Position numbers and translations under genes: made by a program
Notes under the pieces: generated by a model
Told to the model about the DNA's origin: nothing
Database searches by the model: none
The model's input: the letters and a program-made list of their open reading frames with translations, nothing else
From: JAAEUB01 sp964550345
GTDB taxonomy: Bacteria; Pseudomonadota; Alphaproteobacteria; Rhodobacterales; Rhodobacteraceae
Assembly (NCBI GenBank): GCA_964550345.1
Contig: CAZJYZ010000005.1
Span: 33,167-97,166, forward strand
Reading direction: 5' to 3'
DNA length: 64,000 bases
Part shown: piece by piece, positions 52,995 through 62,114 of the stretch
Layout: each line of letters starts with the position of its first letter
Position numbering within the stretch: position 1 is the stretch's first letter

Positions 52995-53324
52995 ATGAAG
53001 CAACAAATTCTAACCCTTGGGCTGGGTGTCGGCGCCGTATTGTTGACTGCCGGGATGGGCGAAGCGCAAAGCCAGTCAGGAGGCAATTGTGCCGAACATT
53101 CCAGCGTGGTTGAACAATTGGAACAAAAATATGGTGAGACGCGCCAGTCGATTGGCCTAGCTGCCAATAATCAAGTGGTTGAGGTGTTTGCCTCGACTGA
53201 AACCGGTAGCTGGACCATCATCGTCACCCGCCCTTCTGGCATTGCCTGCATGGTTGCGGCGGGACAGGCCTTTGAGGTGGTCAACGAAGAATTATCACCT
53301 GCTATGCTTGGTGAGCCTGCCTGA
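52995..53324 (+). CDS. Small secreted protein, unknown function
   Basis: A 109-residue protein with a signal peptide (MKQQILTLGLGVGAVLLTAG, cleavage likely after GEA near residue 24) and a mature part with two cysteines (GGNCAEH and IACMVAAG) that may form a disulfide. The YGETRQSIGLAANNQVVEVFASTETGSWTIIVT segment (in part) resembles short secreted proteins seen in Rhodobacterales, but I know no function. ATG follows a gaaaggga Shine-Dalgarno. It lies just before mdh in the same direction. Confidence 0.72.
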   Translation: MKQQILTLGLGVGAVLLTAGMGEAQSQSGGNCAEHSSVVEQLEQKYGETRQSIGLAANNQVVEVFASTETGSWTIIVTRPSGIACMVAAGQAFEVVNEELSPAMLGEPA

Positions 53325-53467
53325 CGGCTGGTATGCATTTGTACACCTGAAAGCCCGGTACAGAATTCCGTGACCGGATTTTTCCATTTGCTGCACTGCG
53401 GCAGGGTTGCGCAGGCCCTACGAAAAGAATAGGTCTGTTGGGGTGTAAATTTATCGGAGAAATTCCA

Positions 53468-54430
53468 ATGGCCAGACCCAAAATAGCGCTTATCGGCGCA
53501 GGAATGATCGGGGGCACCCTTGCCCATATGGCAACCCTGAAGGAGATGGGCGATGTTGTCCTGTTTGATATTGCGGATGGCGTTGGGGCGGGTAAGGCCC
53601 TTGATCTTGCGCAAAGCGGTCCGATTGTTGGGTCCGATCTGGAGTTAAAAGGCACCACTGATTATGCCGATATTGCCGGTGCGGATGTGTGCATCGTGAC
53701 AGCTGGTGTGCCGCGCAAACCGGGGATGAGCCGCGATGACCTTCTGGGCATCAACCTGAAAGTGATGAAATCCGTTGGCGAGGGCATTAAGGCTCATGCG
53801 CCGGACGCCTTCATCGTCTGCATTACCAACCCGCTGGATGCGATGGTCTGGGCATTGCAGGAATATTCCGGCGTACCGAAGAACATGATCGTTGGTATGG
53901 CTGGTATATTGGATTCTGCCCGTTACCGCCATTTCCTATCGCTGGAATTCGGAGTGTCCATGCGCGATGTTTCAGCCTTTGTTTTAGGTGGGCACGGCGA
54001 TACCATGCTGCCACTGCCACGCTATTCGACAGTTGGTGGCATTACCCTGCCGGACCTCGTGGAAATGGGCTGGTCGACGCAAGACAAAATGGACGCGATC
54101 ATCCAGCGGGTTCGTGACGGTGGTGCCGAGATCGTTGGCCTGTTGAAAACCGGATCAGCCTTTTACGCGCCTGCTTCGGCGGGTATCGAAATGGCCGAGG
54201 CGTATCTTAAAGACCAAAAACGTGTACTGCCTGTTGCCGCGCATGTGGACGGGGCAATGGGAGCTAAAGATATCTATGTGGGAGTGCCGGTTATCATCGG
54301 TGAAGGTGGGGTTGAAAAGGTAATCGACCTCAAACTTTCCAAAGACGAACAAGCTCTGTTCGACAAGTCTGTAGATGCAGTTGAAGGCCTGATCAAAGCC
54401 TGTAAAGGGATCGACCCTTCACTGGCATAA
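53468..54430 (+). CDS. mdh: Malate dehydrogenase
   Basis: Oxidises malate to oxaloacetate with NAD. The 320-residue protein is of the LDH-like MDH type. It has the Rossmann motif GAGMIGG (residues 10-16), the NAD-selecting aspartate in VVLFDIADG, substrate-binding arginines in GVPRKPGMSRDDLL, ITNPLDAMVW, and the catalytic histidine in GGHGDTMLPL. ATG at 53468 has atcggagaaattcca upstream. A strong intrinsic terminator follows, so mdh is a transcription unit apart from sucC. Confidence 0.96.
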   Translation: MARPKIALIGAGMIGGTLAHMATLKEMGDVVLFDIADGVGAGKALDLAQSGPIVGSDLELKGTTDYADIAGADVCIVTAGVPRKPGMSRDDLLGINLKVMKSVGEGIKAHAPDAFIVCITNPLDAMVWALQEYSGVPKNMIVGMAGILDSARYRHFLSLEFGVSMRDVSAFVLGGHGDTMLPLPRYSTVGGITLPDLVEMGWSTQDKMDAIIQRVRDGGAEIVGLLKTGSAFYAPASAGIEMAEAYLKDQKRVLPVAAHVDGAMGAKDIYVGVPVIIGEGGVEKVIDLKLSKDEQALFDKSVDAVEGLIKACKGIDPSLA

Positions 54431-54454
54431 GTCCCGCAACATCGAGGCAAGAAC

Positions 54455-54482
54455 CCCGGACCTGTGGTCCGGGTTTTTTTTT
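54455..54482 (+). terminator. Intrinsic terminator of mdh
   Basis: CCCGGACC (54455-54462) pairs with GGTCCGGG (54466-54473) across a TGT loop and is followed by nine T. It lies 25 bases past the mdh stop. This is the clearest Rho-independent terminator in the window. Confidence 0.9.
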
Positions 54483-54510
54483 ATGGCGAATCAATGCGGG
54501 AAATTGAATA

Positions 54511-54541
54511 TGTGATCACACAATTTTTCACTGTGATCACA
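54511..54541. promoter_or_regulatory. Tandem TGTGATCACA operator upstream of sucC
   Basis: The perfect palindrome TGTGATCACA occurs at 54511-54520 and 54532-54541, 21 bases apart, with a T-rich spacer. The pair lies 134-165 bases upstream of the sucC ATG and just behind the mdh terminator. The same motif in the same tandem arrangement precedes sdhC. It resembles a CRP half-site pair without the usual spacer, but no known regulator fits with confidence. Confidence 0.7.
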
Positions 54542-54674
54542 AAAGCGACAAAAACGGCTGTTTCTGCATTATCAGGGATAAAAACCGTATCTTTACCAAT
54601 ATGTGTTGTGCATTCTGATAGAAATAAATTGGCCGCGTTACTGGCGGTTGTTAGAGCAGAGCGGGACAACATCC

Positions 54675-55868
54675 ATGAATATCCACGAATACCAGGCAAA
54701 GGCGCTGTTGCGCTCATACGGCGCCGCGGTCAGCGACGGGCGCGTTGTTTTACGCGCCGAAGAGGCGAAAACAGCCGCAGGCGCGCTTGATGGCCCTCTT
54801 TGGGTTGTCAAAGCGCAAATCCATGCAGGCGGGCGTGGTAAGGGTGAGTTTCTGGAAATCGACGCCGGAGAAGACGGCGGCGTACGTCTGGCGCGTTCGG
54901 CTGAAGAGGCCGCCAATGAGGCCAAGCGCATGCTGGGCCGCACTTTGGTGACCAAACAGACCGGCCCCTTGGGCAAACAGGTCAACCGCGTTTATATTGA
55001 AGACGGCGCCGGCATTGACCGCGAATTGTATCTTGCCCTGCTGGTCGACCGGCAAACCAGCCGCATTTCTTTCGTCTGTTCGACCGAAGGTGGCATGGAC
55101 ATCGAAGAGGTTGCCGAGAAAACGCCGGAAAAGATCCTGACATTCAGTGTTGACCCTGCCATCGGTTTTCAGGGCTTTCATGGCCGCCGTATTGCATTCG
55201 CACTGGGTCTTTCCGGCAAGCAGATCCGTGAATGTGTCAACCTGATGGGCGCGCTTTACAAAATGTTTGTCGAAAAAGACATGGAGATGCTTGAGATCAA
55301 TCCCTTGATCGTGACCACCCGTGGCCATGTTCACTGCCTTGACGCCAAGATGGGTTTTGACAGCAACGCGGTGGCGCGCCACCCGGATATTGCCGAACTT
55401 CGCGATACTTCCGAGGAAGACCCCAAAGAGCTGGAAGCGTCGAAATACGACCTCAACTATATTGCCCTGGACGGTGAAATTGGCTGCATGGTCAATGGTG
55501 CCGGTCTGGCAATGGCGACCATGGACATCATCAAGCTATACGGGTCAGAGCCTGCCAACTTTCTGGATGTCGGTGGCGGCGCCACCAAAGACAAAGTGGC
55601 GGAAGCCTTCAAAATCATCACCTCGGATCGCAACGTCAAAGGCATTCTGGTGAACATTTTTGGCGGTATCATGCGCTGCGATGTCATCGCCGAAGGTGTC
55701 ATCGAAGCTGTGCGCGAAGTTGGCCTGCGCGTCCCGCTGGTTGTGCGCCTTGAGGGTACAAATGTTGAAGAAGGCAAACGTATTATCAACGAAAGCGACG
55801 TGGATATCATCGCGGCCGACGACCTCAAGGATGGGGCCGAGAAGATTGTGCAGGCGGTGAAGGGGTAG
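54675..55868 (+). CDS. sucC: Succinyl-CoA synthetase beta subunit
   Basis: With SucD it converts succinyl-CoA to succinate and makes ATP or GTP. The 397-residue protein starts MNIHEYQAKALLRSYGAAV. It has the ATP-grasp segment VVKAQIHAGGRGKGEF, the EINPLIVT motif, the NGAGLAMATMDIIKLYG segment and the VNIFGGIMRCD loop that contacts SucD. ATG at 54675 is fixed by the conserved N terminus. First gene of the suc operon, behind the tandem operator. Confidence 0.97.
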   Translation: MNIHEYQAKALLRSYGAAVSDGRVVLRAEEAKTAAGALDGPLWVVKAQIHAGGRGKGEFLEIDAGEDGGVRLARSAEEAANEAKRMLGRTLVTKQTGPLGKQVNRVYIEDGAGIDRELYLALLVDRQTSRISFVCSTEGGMDIEEVAEKTPEKILTFSVDPAIGFQGFHGRRIAFALGLSGKQIRECVNLMGALYKMFVEKDMEMLEINPLIVTTRGHVHCLDAKMGFDSNAVARHPDIAELRDTSEEDPKELEASKYDLNYIALDGEIGCMVNGAGLAMATMDIIKLYGSEPANFLDVGGGATKDKVAEAFKIITSDRNVKGILVNIFGGIMRCDVIAEGVIEAVREVGLRVPLVVRLEGTNVEEGKRIINESDVDIIAADDLKDGAEKIVQAVKG

Positions 55869-55949
55869 GCCCTTTTCTCGCAATTCTTGGCGTTGGAACA
55901 ATCGCTGTGAAGCGAAAAACTAGAAATCTCGAAGTTTAGGAGAGCCACA

Positions 55950-56831
55950 TTGGCCGTACTCATAGATGAAACCACCCGCGTGATCTGCCAGGGCCTTACC
56001 GGTTCTCAGGGCACATTCCACTCCGAACAAGCAATCGCTTACGGGACCAAAATGGTTGGTGGGGTGACGCCGGGCAAGGGGGGGCAAACTCATCTTGACC
56101 TTCCAGTATTCAACTCGGTGCATGAAGCACGGCATGTAACGCAGGCCAATGCCAGCGTTATCTATGTGCCACCCCCTTTTGCCGCCGATTCAATCCTTGA
56201 GGCAATTGATGCGGGTATCGAGCTGGTCGTGTGCATCACCGAGGGTATCCCGGTACTAGACATGATGGTTGTGAAACGGGCACTTGAGGGCACAAAGACC
56301 ACCCTCATTGGCCCGAACTGCCCCGGTGTGATCACACCTGACGCCTGCAAGATCGGCATCATGCCCGGCCATATCCACAAACGCGGTTCTGTCGGCGTCG
56401 TGTCGCGCTCGGGTACGCTGACTTATGAGGCCGTGAAACAGACCACCGATGTTGGCCTTGGCCAGTCAACCTGTGTCGGCATCGGCGGTGATCCCATTAA
56501 GGGCACCGAGCATATCGACGTGCTGGAATGGTTTCTGGCCGATGATGAAACCGAAAGCATCATTATGATCGGCGAAATCGGTGGCTCGGCCGAAGAAGAA
56601 GCGGCGCAGTTTCTGGCGGATGAAAAGAAAAAAGGCCGTTGGAAGCCTACCGCCGGTTTCATCGCCGGACGCACCGCCCCTCCGGGTCGTCGTATGGGCC
56701 ATGCCGGTGCCATCGTCGCATGCGGCAAAGGCGGCGCCGAAGACAAAATCGAAGCCATGCGCTCGGCAGGTATCGTCGTCACAGAAAGCCCGGCCGGGCT
56801 GGGTGAAGCGGTGCTTGAGGCGATAGGGTAG
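55950..56831 (+). CDS. sucD: Succinyl-CoA synthetase alpha subunit
   Basis: Carries the phosphohistidine intermediate of succinyl-CoA synthetase. The 293-residue protein has the CoA-binding LTGSQGTFHSEQAIAYGT region, GPNCPGVITPDACKIGIMPG, the GGDPIKGT motif, and the active-site histidine in RRMGHAGAIV. The start is TTG at 55950 with an aggaga Shine-Dalgarno, giving the normal MAVLIDE-type N terminus. The gap to sucC is 81 bases. Confidence 0.96.
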   Translation: MAVLIDETTRVICQGLTGSQGTFHSEQAIAYGTKMVGGVTPGKGGQTHLDLPVFNSVHEARHVTQANASVIYVPPPFAADSILEAIDAGIELVVCITEGIPVLDMMVVKRALEGTKTTLIGPNCPGVITPDACKIGIMPGHIHKRGSVGVVSRSGTLTYEAVKQTTDVGLGQSTCVGIGGDPIKGTEHIDVLEWFLADDETESIIMIGEIGGSAEEEAAQFLADEKKKGRWKPTAGFIAGRTAPPGRRMGHAGAIVACGKGGAEDKIEAMRSAGIVVTESPAGLGEAVLEAIG

Positions 56832-56839
56832 ATGACTGA

Positions 56840-57517
56840 ATGAGGTTTATCTGGGAAAAACTCGTAGTTGTAACGTGGGTGTTCGTGTTCGTCGCTAGTA
56901 CACCGCTTTTTGCGGAGAAATTGGCTACTAATACACGTGAAATCTGTGCCTCCACCACAACTCTGGACCAGAATCTGAAATCCAGGCTGGCAGAAATTGG
57001 ATGGTCGCCCCTTTCGCAAGACAAGATCGAACACTTTAAGCAGACATTCTCTGAGGGCGTTATCATTGCTACTGCTGATGCCACTTCGAAAGTTGATTGG
57101 GCTGCAGCAATCCAAGAAGGGTACAGTTTTACTAATGCGGTTCTCGATTCGTACGAGGACGGGGAGAAAGTATCTTTGTTTGTAGCCGGAAACGGAGAGT
57201 TTTCCGGTTTGATGGTTATGCAATTTCCGGCTGAAAACCAACAAGTGCTGCGCTGCATTTACACAGGCGGGTCTGACGACGAAACTGACAGTTTAATTAC
57301 GACGGTAAGTAAATTGGATGCTCATGTCGGCATCGCCCCGGTGAACCCCGAATTCGATTCCGTACATATAGAAGGGATGGAGCCATCCCCAATGCAACCA
57401 GATGTCCAGATATACACAAGCATACTGATAGCCAGATACAACAAAATTCCAGCCGAGTTTGAGAAAGCGCCTGCCGCCGTGCTTGGATTTTCGACAATAG
57501 CCGCAACCGAGAATTGA
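56840..57517 (+). CDS. Unrecognised secreted protein inside the suc operon
   Basis: A 225-residue protein with a signal peptide (residues 1-25, hydrophobic core VVVTWVFVFVAS, cleavage near LFA). The mature part has two cysteines (C36 and C139) that could pair. I recognise no domain. The gene is visibly A+T-richer than sucD and sucA and uses codons rare in them. It sits in the gap between sucD (8 bases before) and sucA (9 bases after), and the sucA Shine-Dalgarno overlaps its stop codon. It therefore looks like a later insertion that kept the operon intact, and it should be co-transcribed with the TCA genes. Confidence 0.75.
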   Translation: MRFIWEKLVVVTWVFVFVASTPLFAEKLATNTREICASTTTLDQNLKSRLAEIGWSPLSQDKIEHFKQTFSEGVIIATADATSKVDWAAAIQEGYSFTNAVLDSYEDGEKVSLFVAGNGEFSGLMVMQFPAENQQVLRCIYTGGSDDETDSLITTVSKLDAHVGIAPVNPEFDSVHIEGMEPSPMQPDVQIYTSILIARYNKIPAEFEKAPAAVLGFSTIAATEN

Positions 57518-57526
57518 GGTGTCCTA

Positions 57527-60514
57527 ATGACCGACCATCCCCAAAATGACCAGTTCAAGGCCAGCTCGTTTCTGCAAGGCCATAATGCAGCCTATATGGA
57601 GCAGCTATATGCGCGCTGGGCGGGCGACCCCACGGCGGTTGATGCCGGCTGGGCCGAGTTTTTTGCCTCGATGCAGGATGACAGCGCCGATGTTACCGCT
57701 GAAGCCGCCGGGCCAAGCTGGGCGCGGGCTGACTGGCCTCCGGTGCCTTCGGATGATCTGACCCATGCGCTGGACGGCATGTGGCCGGAAGAAAAACCCG
57801 AGGAAAAGTCCGAGGGCGACCCGAAGGTTCTGGCCCGGAAGATTTCTGAGAAGGCCGAAGAGAAGGGTGCGCAAGTCTCTGAAGAACAGGTCAAACGTGC
57901 GGTGCTCGACAGTATTCGCGCCATCATGATCATCCGCGCTTACCGTATCCGTGGCCACCGGATTGCCAACCTCGACCCGCTTGGCATGGGCGAGGTCAAG
58001 GTCCTGCCCGAGCTTGAGCCATCTTCCTACGGCTTCACAGAAGAGGACATGGACCGGCCCATTTTCCTTGATTACGTGCTGGGGCTGGAAACCGCCACTA
58101 TGCGTCAGATCATCGATATCGTGCGCCGGACCTATTGTGGAACTTTCGCGCTGCAATACATGCATATCTCAAACCCTGAACAGGCCGGCTGGCTTAAAGA
58201 ACGTATCGAGGGGCTGGGCAAGGAAATTCACTTCACCAAGATGGGCCGCAAGGCAATTCTGAACAAGTTGGTCGAGGCCGAAGGGTTCGAGAAATTCCTG
58301 CATGTAAAATATATGGGCACCAAGCGTTTCGGCCTGGATGGCGGTGAAAGCCTGATCCCGGCGATGGAACAAATCATCAAGCGTGGCGGGGCGCTGGGGG
58401 TCAAGGAAATTGTCATCGGTATGCCCCACCGGGGCAGGCTGAGCGTGCTTGCCAATGTGATGAGCAAACCCTACGCCGCGATCTTCAACGAATTTCAGGG
58501 CGGCAGTTTTAAACCAACCGACGTAGACGGCTCGGGCGATGTGAAATACCACCTCGGGGCATCCTCGGACCGAGAGTTTGACGACAACAAAGTTCACTTG
58601 TCGCTGACCGCCAATCCCAGCCACCTTGAGGCCGTGAACCCAGTGGTTCTGGGCAAGGTGCGCGCCAAGCAAAACCAGCGTAACGATGCGGAACGCGGCT
58701 CGGTCCTGCCAGTGCTTTTGCATGGGGATGCGGCCTTTGCCGGGCAGGGGGTGGTTGCCGAGGGCTTTGGCCTTTCGGGTCTGGTGGGCCACCGAACCGG
58801 CGGCACCATGCATATCATCGTCAATAACCAGATCGGTTTTACCACCGCGCCGCATTTTTCGCGCTCGTCTCCTTATCCGACGGACATTGCGCTGGCGGCC
58901 GAAGCACCGATTTTCCACGTTAACGGCGACGACCCGGAAGCTGTGGTTCATGCTGCAAAGGTTGCCACGGAATACCGCCAGAAATTCCACAAGGATGTGG
59001 TTATCGATATCTTTTGTTACCGCCGGTTTGGCCACAACGAAGGCGACGAGCCGATGTTTACCAACCCGGTCATGTACAAAAAGATCAAGACCCATAAGTC
59101 GACTTTGCAGCTTTACACCGAACGTCTGATTTCAGATGGGTTGATCCCCGAAGGCGAAATCGACGACATGAAAACCTCATTTCAGGCGATGCTGAATGCC
59201 GAATTTGAGGCAGGCAAAAGCTATAAGCCAAACAAGGCCGATTGGCTGGATGGCCGCTGGTCGAAGATGAATCGTCAGGGTGAAGAATATCAGCGCGGCG
59301 ACACCGCCATTCCGCCCGAAACGTTCGATGAGGTGGCAGGGGCGCTGACCCGCGTCCCCGAAGGCTATCCGATACACAAAACCGTAGGCCGGATGCTCGA
59401 CACCAAAAGAAACACGCTGGAAAGCGGTGAAGGGATCGACTGGGCCACTGCCGAGGCGCTGGCTTTCGGCTCGCTTCTGACCGAAGGCTACCCGGTGCGC
59501 CTGTCCGGGCAGGATTGCACCCGCGGCACCTTTTCGCAACGCCACTCCGCCCTGATCAATCAGGAAAACGAAGACCGCTATTACCCCCTGAACAATATTC
59601 GCGAAGGGCAGGTGCAATACGAAGTGATCGACAGCATGCTGTCAGAATACGCGGTGCTTGGTTTTGAATACGGCTATACGCTTGCCGAACCCAACACATT
59701 GGTGATGTGGGAGGCGCAGTTTGGCGACTTTGCCAACGGTGCACAGATCATGTTTGACCAGTTCATTTCCTCTGGTGAATCGAAATGGTTACGTATGTCT
59801 GGCCTTGTGGTGTTGCTGCCGCATGGCTTTGAGGGGCAGGGTCCAGAGCATTCCTCGGCCCGGCTGGAGCGGTTTCTGCAAATGTGTGGCGGTGACAACT
59901 GGATCGTGGCCAATTGCACCACACCGTCGAATTATTTCCACATTCTGCGGCGTCAGATGCATCGCTCTTACCGCAAGCCACTGATCCTGATGACTCCGAA
60001 ATCCCTGTTGAGGAACAAACTGGCAGTATCGGATCGTGGTGATTTTATCACCGGTTCTTCCTTCCACCGGGTGCTGTGGGATGATGCGCAGAAAGGCCAT
60101 TCAGATACCAAGCTGGTGCCCGACAAGAAAATCCGCCGTGTGGTTATGTGTGCGGGGAAGGTGTATTATGATCTGCTTGAGGCACGCGATGCGGCTGGCA
60201 TTGATGACATCTACCTGATGCGGGTTGAGCAGTTCTATCCTTTCCCGGCGCTGTCACTGGTCAAGGAACTGGACCGTTTCAAGGATGCCGATTTCGTGTG
60301 GTGTCAGGAAGAACCGAAAAACCAGGGCTCCTGGACCTTCATGGAACCGAACCTTGAATGGGTCCTGACCCGGATCAACGCAAAACATAAACGTGTCCTT
60401 TACGCTGGCCGCCCGGCTGCGGCCTCGCCCGCCACAGGGTTAGCAAGCGCCCATAAATCACAACAACAGGCGCTGGTCTCTGACGCGCTGACGATCGAAG
60501 GAGATACGCCATGA
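57527..60514 (+). CDS. sucA: 2-oxoglutarate dehydrogenase E1 component
   Basis: The thiamine-diphosphate-dependent decarboxylase of the 2-oxoglutarate dehydrogenase complex. The 995-residue protein has the E1o N-terminal segment (SSFLQGHNAAYMEQLYARW), the SLIPAMEQIIKRGG and GMPHRGRLSVLANV regions, the ThDP/metal-binding GDAAFAGQG ... NNQIGFTT stretch, and the C-terminal EEPKNQGSW motif. ATG at 57527 follows gaggtgtccta. The stop overlaps the sucB start by four bases. Confidence 0.97.
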   Translation: MTDHPQNDQFKASSFLQGHNAAYMEQLYARWAGDPTAVDAGWAEFFASMQDDSADVTAEAAGPSWARADWPPVPSDDLTHALDGMWPEEKPEEKSEGDPKVLARKISEKAEEKGAQVSEEQVKRAVLDSIRAIMIIRAYRIRGHRIANLDPLGMGEVKVLPELEPSSYGFTEEDMDRPIFLDYVLGLETATMRQIIDIVRRTYCGTFALQYMHISNPEQAGWLKERIEGLGKEIHFTKMGRKAILNKLVEAEGFEKFLHVKYMGTKRFGLDGGESLIPAMEQIIKRGGALGVKEIVIGMPHRGRLSVLANVMSKPYAAIFNEFQGGSFKPTDVDGSGDVKYHLGASSDREFDDNKVHLSLTANPSHLEAVNPVVLGKVRAKQNQRNDAERGSVLPVLLHGDAAFAGQGVVAEGFGLSGLVGHRTGGTMHIIVNNQIGFTTAPHFSRSSPYPTDIALAAEAPIFHVNGDDPEAVVHAAKVATEYRQKFHKDVVIDIFCYRRFGHNEGDEPMFTNPVMYKKIKTHKSTLQLYTERLISDGLIPEGEIDDMKTSFQAMLNAEFEAGKSYKPNKADWLDGRWSKMNRQGEEYQRGDTAIPPETFDEVAGALTRVPEGYPIHKTVGRMLDTKRNTLESGEGIDWATAEALAFGSLLTEGYPVRLSGQDCTRGTFSQRHSALINQENEDRYYPLNNIREGQVQYEVIDSMLSEYAVLGFEYGYTLAEPNTLVMWEAQFGDFANGAQIMFDQFISSGESKWLRMSGLVVLLPHGFEGQGPEHSSARLERFLQMCGGDNWIVANCTTPSNYFHILRRQMHRSYRKPLILMTPKSLLRNKLAVSDRGDFITGSSFHRVLWDDAQKGHSDTKLVPDKKIRRVVMCAGKVYYDLLEARDAAGIDDIYLMRVEQFYPFPALSLVKELDRFKDADFVWCQEEPKNQGSWTFMEPNLEWVLTRINAKHKRVLYAGRPAAASPATGLASAHKSQQQALVSDALTIEGDTP

Positions 60515-62031
60515 GTAAAGAGGTAAAAGTCCCCACTCTGGGCGAAAGCGTTACCGAAGCAACCATCGCCACATGGTTTAAAAAACCCGGTGATACGGTC
60601 GCTGTTGACGAAATGTTGTGTGAGCTTGAAACCGATAAAGTAACGGTCGAGGTGCCCTCACCGGTCGCAGGTTCCCTGGTCGAGATCGTTGCTGCCGAAG
60701 GTGCGACCGTGGGCGTAGATGCGCTTCTGGCGATAATCAGTGAAGGCGAAGGTACCGCCCCGGCGCCCACAACAGCACCTGCCTCAGCGCAAGCCGCGCC
60801 AAGTATGGCTCCTGCTATGTCCCCAGCTGCTGGATCGGTGGATGTGATGGTCCCCGCTTTGGGGGAAAGCGTCACCGAAGCGACTGTGTCCTCTTGGTAT
60901 AAACAACCAGGTGATGCGGTGGCGCAGGATGAAATGTTGTGCGAGCTTGAAACAGACAAGGTCTCGGTCGAGGTGCCAGCACCTGCTGCCGGGTTTCTGG
61001 GCGAGGTTCTTGCGAAAGAAGGCGACACTGTTGCTGCTGGTGCCCGCCTTGCTGTGATCTCTGCCAGTGGTGGTGCAGTTGCATCTTCTCCGGTGGCAGC
61101 CGAGGCCACAACACAAGCTGATATCGAACATGCCCCCTCCGCGAAAAAGGCCATGGCCGAGGCCGGGTTAACCCCCACTCAGGTCACGGGCACAGGGCGT
61201 GACGGGCGTATCATGAAAGAGGATGTGGCCCGCGCGGCGGCGGCCCCAGCGGCTGCGCCGACTGTGCCCACCCCCTCCGAAAGCCCTAAGGCACAAACCC
61301 CCGCCCGCGCGCCCGTTGCCGCCGAGGATGCGGAGCGCGAAGAACGGGTGAAAATGACCCGTCTGCGCCAGACAATCGCAAGACGCCTGAAGGACGCACA
61401 AAACACGGCCGCCATGCTGACGACCTACAATGAGGTTGATATGTCAGCGGTCATGGCGTTGCGAAGCGAATACAAGGACCTGTTCCTGAAGAAGCATGGC
61501 GTCAAGCTTGGCTTCATGTCGTTCTTTGCCAAAGCCTGCATTCACGCCCTGAATGAAGTGCCCGACGTCAATGCGGAGATTGATGGCGACCACGTGATCT
61601 ATAAGAATTATGTTCATATGGGTGTTGCTGTTGGCACGCCGAACGGTCTTGTGGTTCCCGTGGTGCGTGACGCCGACCAGATGTCTTTTCACAAGATCGA
61701 ACAGACCATTGCGGAACTGGGGAAAAAGGCCCGGGACGGTAAGCTGTCTCTTGCTGAAATGCAGGGCGGATCCTTCACCATCTCTAATGGTGGCGTCTAT
61801 GGCTCGCTTATGTCTTCGCCCATCCTCAACCCACCGCAATCGGGCATTTTGGGCATGCATAAAATTCAGGACCGTCCGGTCGTGGTTGGTGGTGAGATTG
61901 TGATCCGCCCGATGATGTATCTGGCCCTGTCATACGACCACCGGATCGTGGATGGTAAAGGAGCTGTGACCTTCCTCGTGCGCGTGAAAGAAGCGCTGGA
62001 AGATCCGCGCCGCCTGCTGATGGATCTATAA
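60511..62031 (+). CDS. sucB: 2-oxoglutarate dehydrogenase E2 with two lipoyl domains
   Basis: The dihydrolipoamide succinyltransferase core. The 506-residue protein carries two lipoyl domains, with lipoylated lysines in ETDKVTVEV (K43) and ETDKVSVEV (K150). Ala/Pro-rich linkers, a peripheral-subunit-binding domain (HAPSAKKAMAEAGLTPTQVTG..., about 205-245) and the catalytic domain follow, ending with SYDHRIVDGKGAV (His477, Asp481). The E. coli enzyme of about 405 residues has one lipoyl domain. ATG overlaps the sucA stop. Confidence 0.96.
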   Translation: MSKEVKVPTLGESVTEATIATWFKKPGDTVAVDEMLCELETDKVTVEVPSPVAGSLVEIVAAEGATVGVDALLAIISEGEGTAPAPTTAPASAQAAPSMAPAMSPAAGSVDVMVPALGESVTEATVSSWYKQPGDAVAQDEMLCELETDKVSVEVPAPAAGFLGEVLAKEGDTVAAGARLAVISASGGAVASSPVAAEATTQADIEHAPSAKKAMAEAGLTPTQVTGTGRDGRIMKEDVARAAAAPAAAPTVPTPSESPKAQTPARAPVAAEDAEREERVKMTRLRQTIARRLKDAQNTAAMLTTYNEVDMSAVMALRSEYKDLFLKKHGVKLGFMSFFAKACIHALNEVPDVNAEIDGDHVIYKNYVHMGVAVGTPNGLVVPVVRDADQMSFHKIEQTIAELGKKARDGKLSLAEMQGGSFTISNGGVYGSLMSSPILNPPQSGILGMHKIQDRPVVVGGEIVIRPMMYLALSYDHRIVDGKGAVTFLVRVKEALEDPRRLLMDL

Positions 62032-62114
62032 ACAACCCAAAACACGACTCGGGAAAGCTTAAACTCTCCCGGCCAGAGATGTAAAAATTTTAGTAAGCCC
62101 CAAGGAGACCGAAA

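Noticed and set aside
56327..56336. TGTGATCACA inside sucD, identical to the sucC operator core
   Set aside because: It is a single copy and encodes the conserved GVIT residues in the CPGVITPDA segment, so codon constraint explains it. No second copy lies at 20-21 bases.
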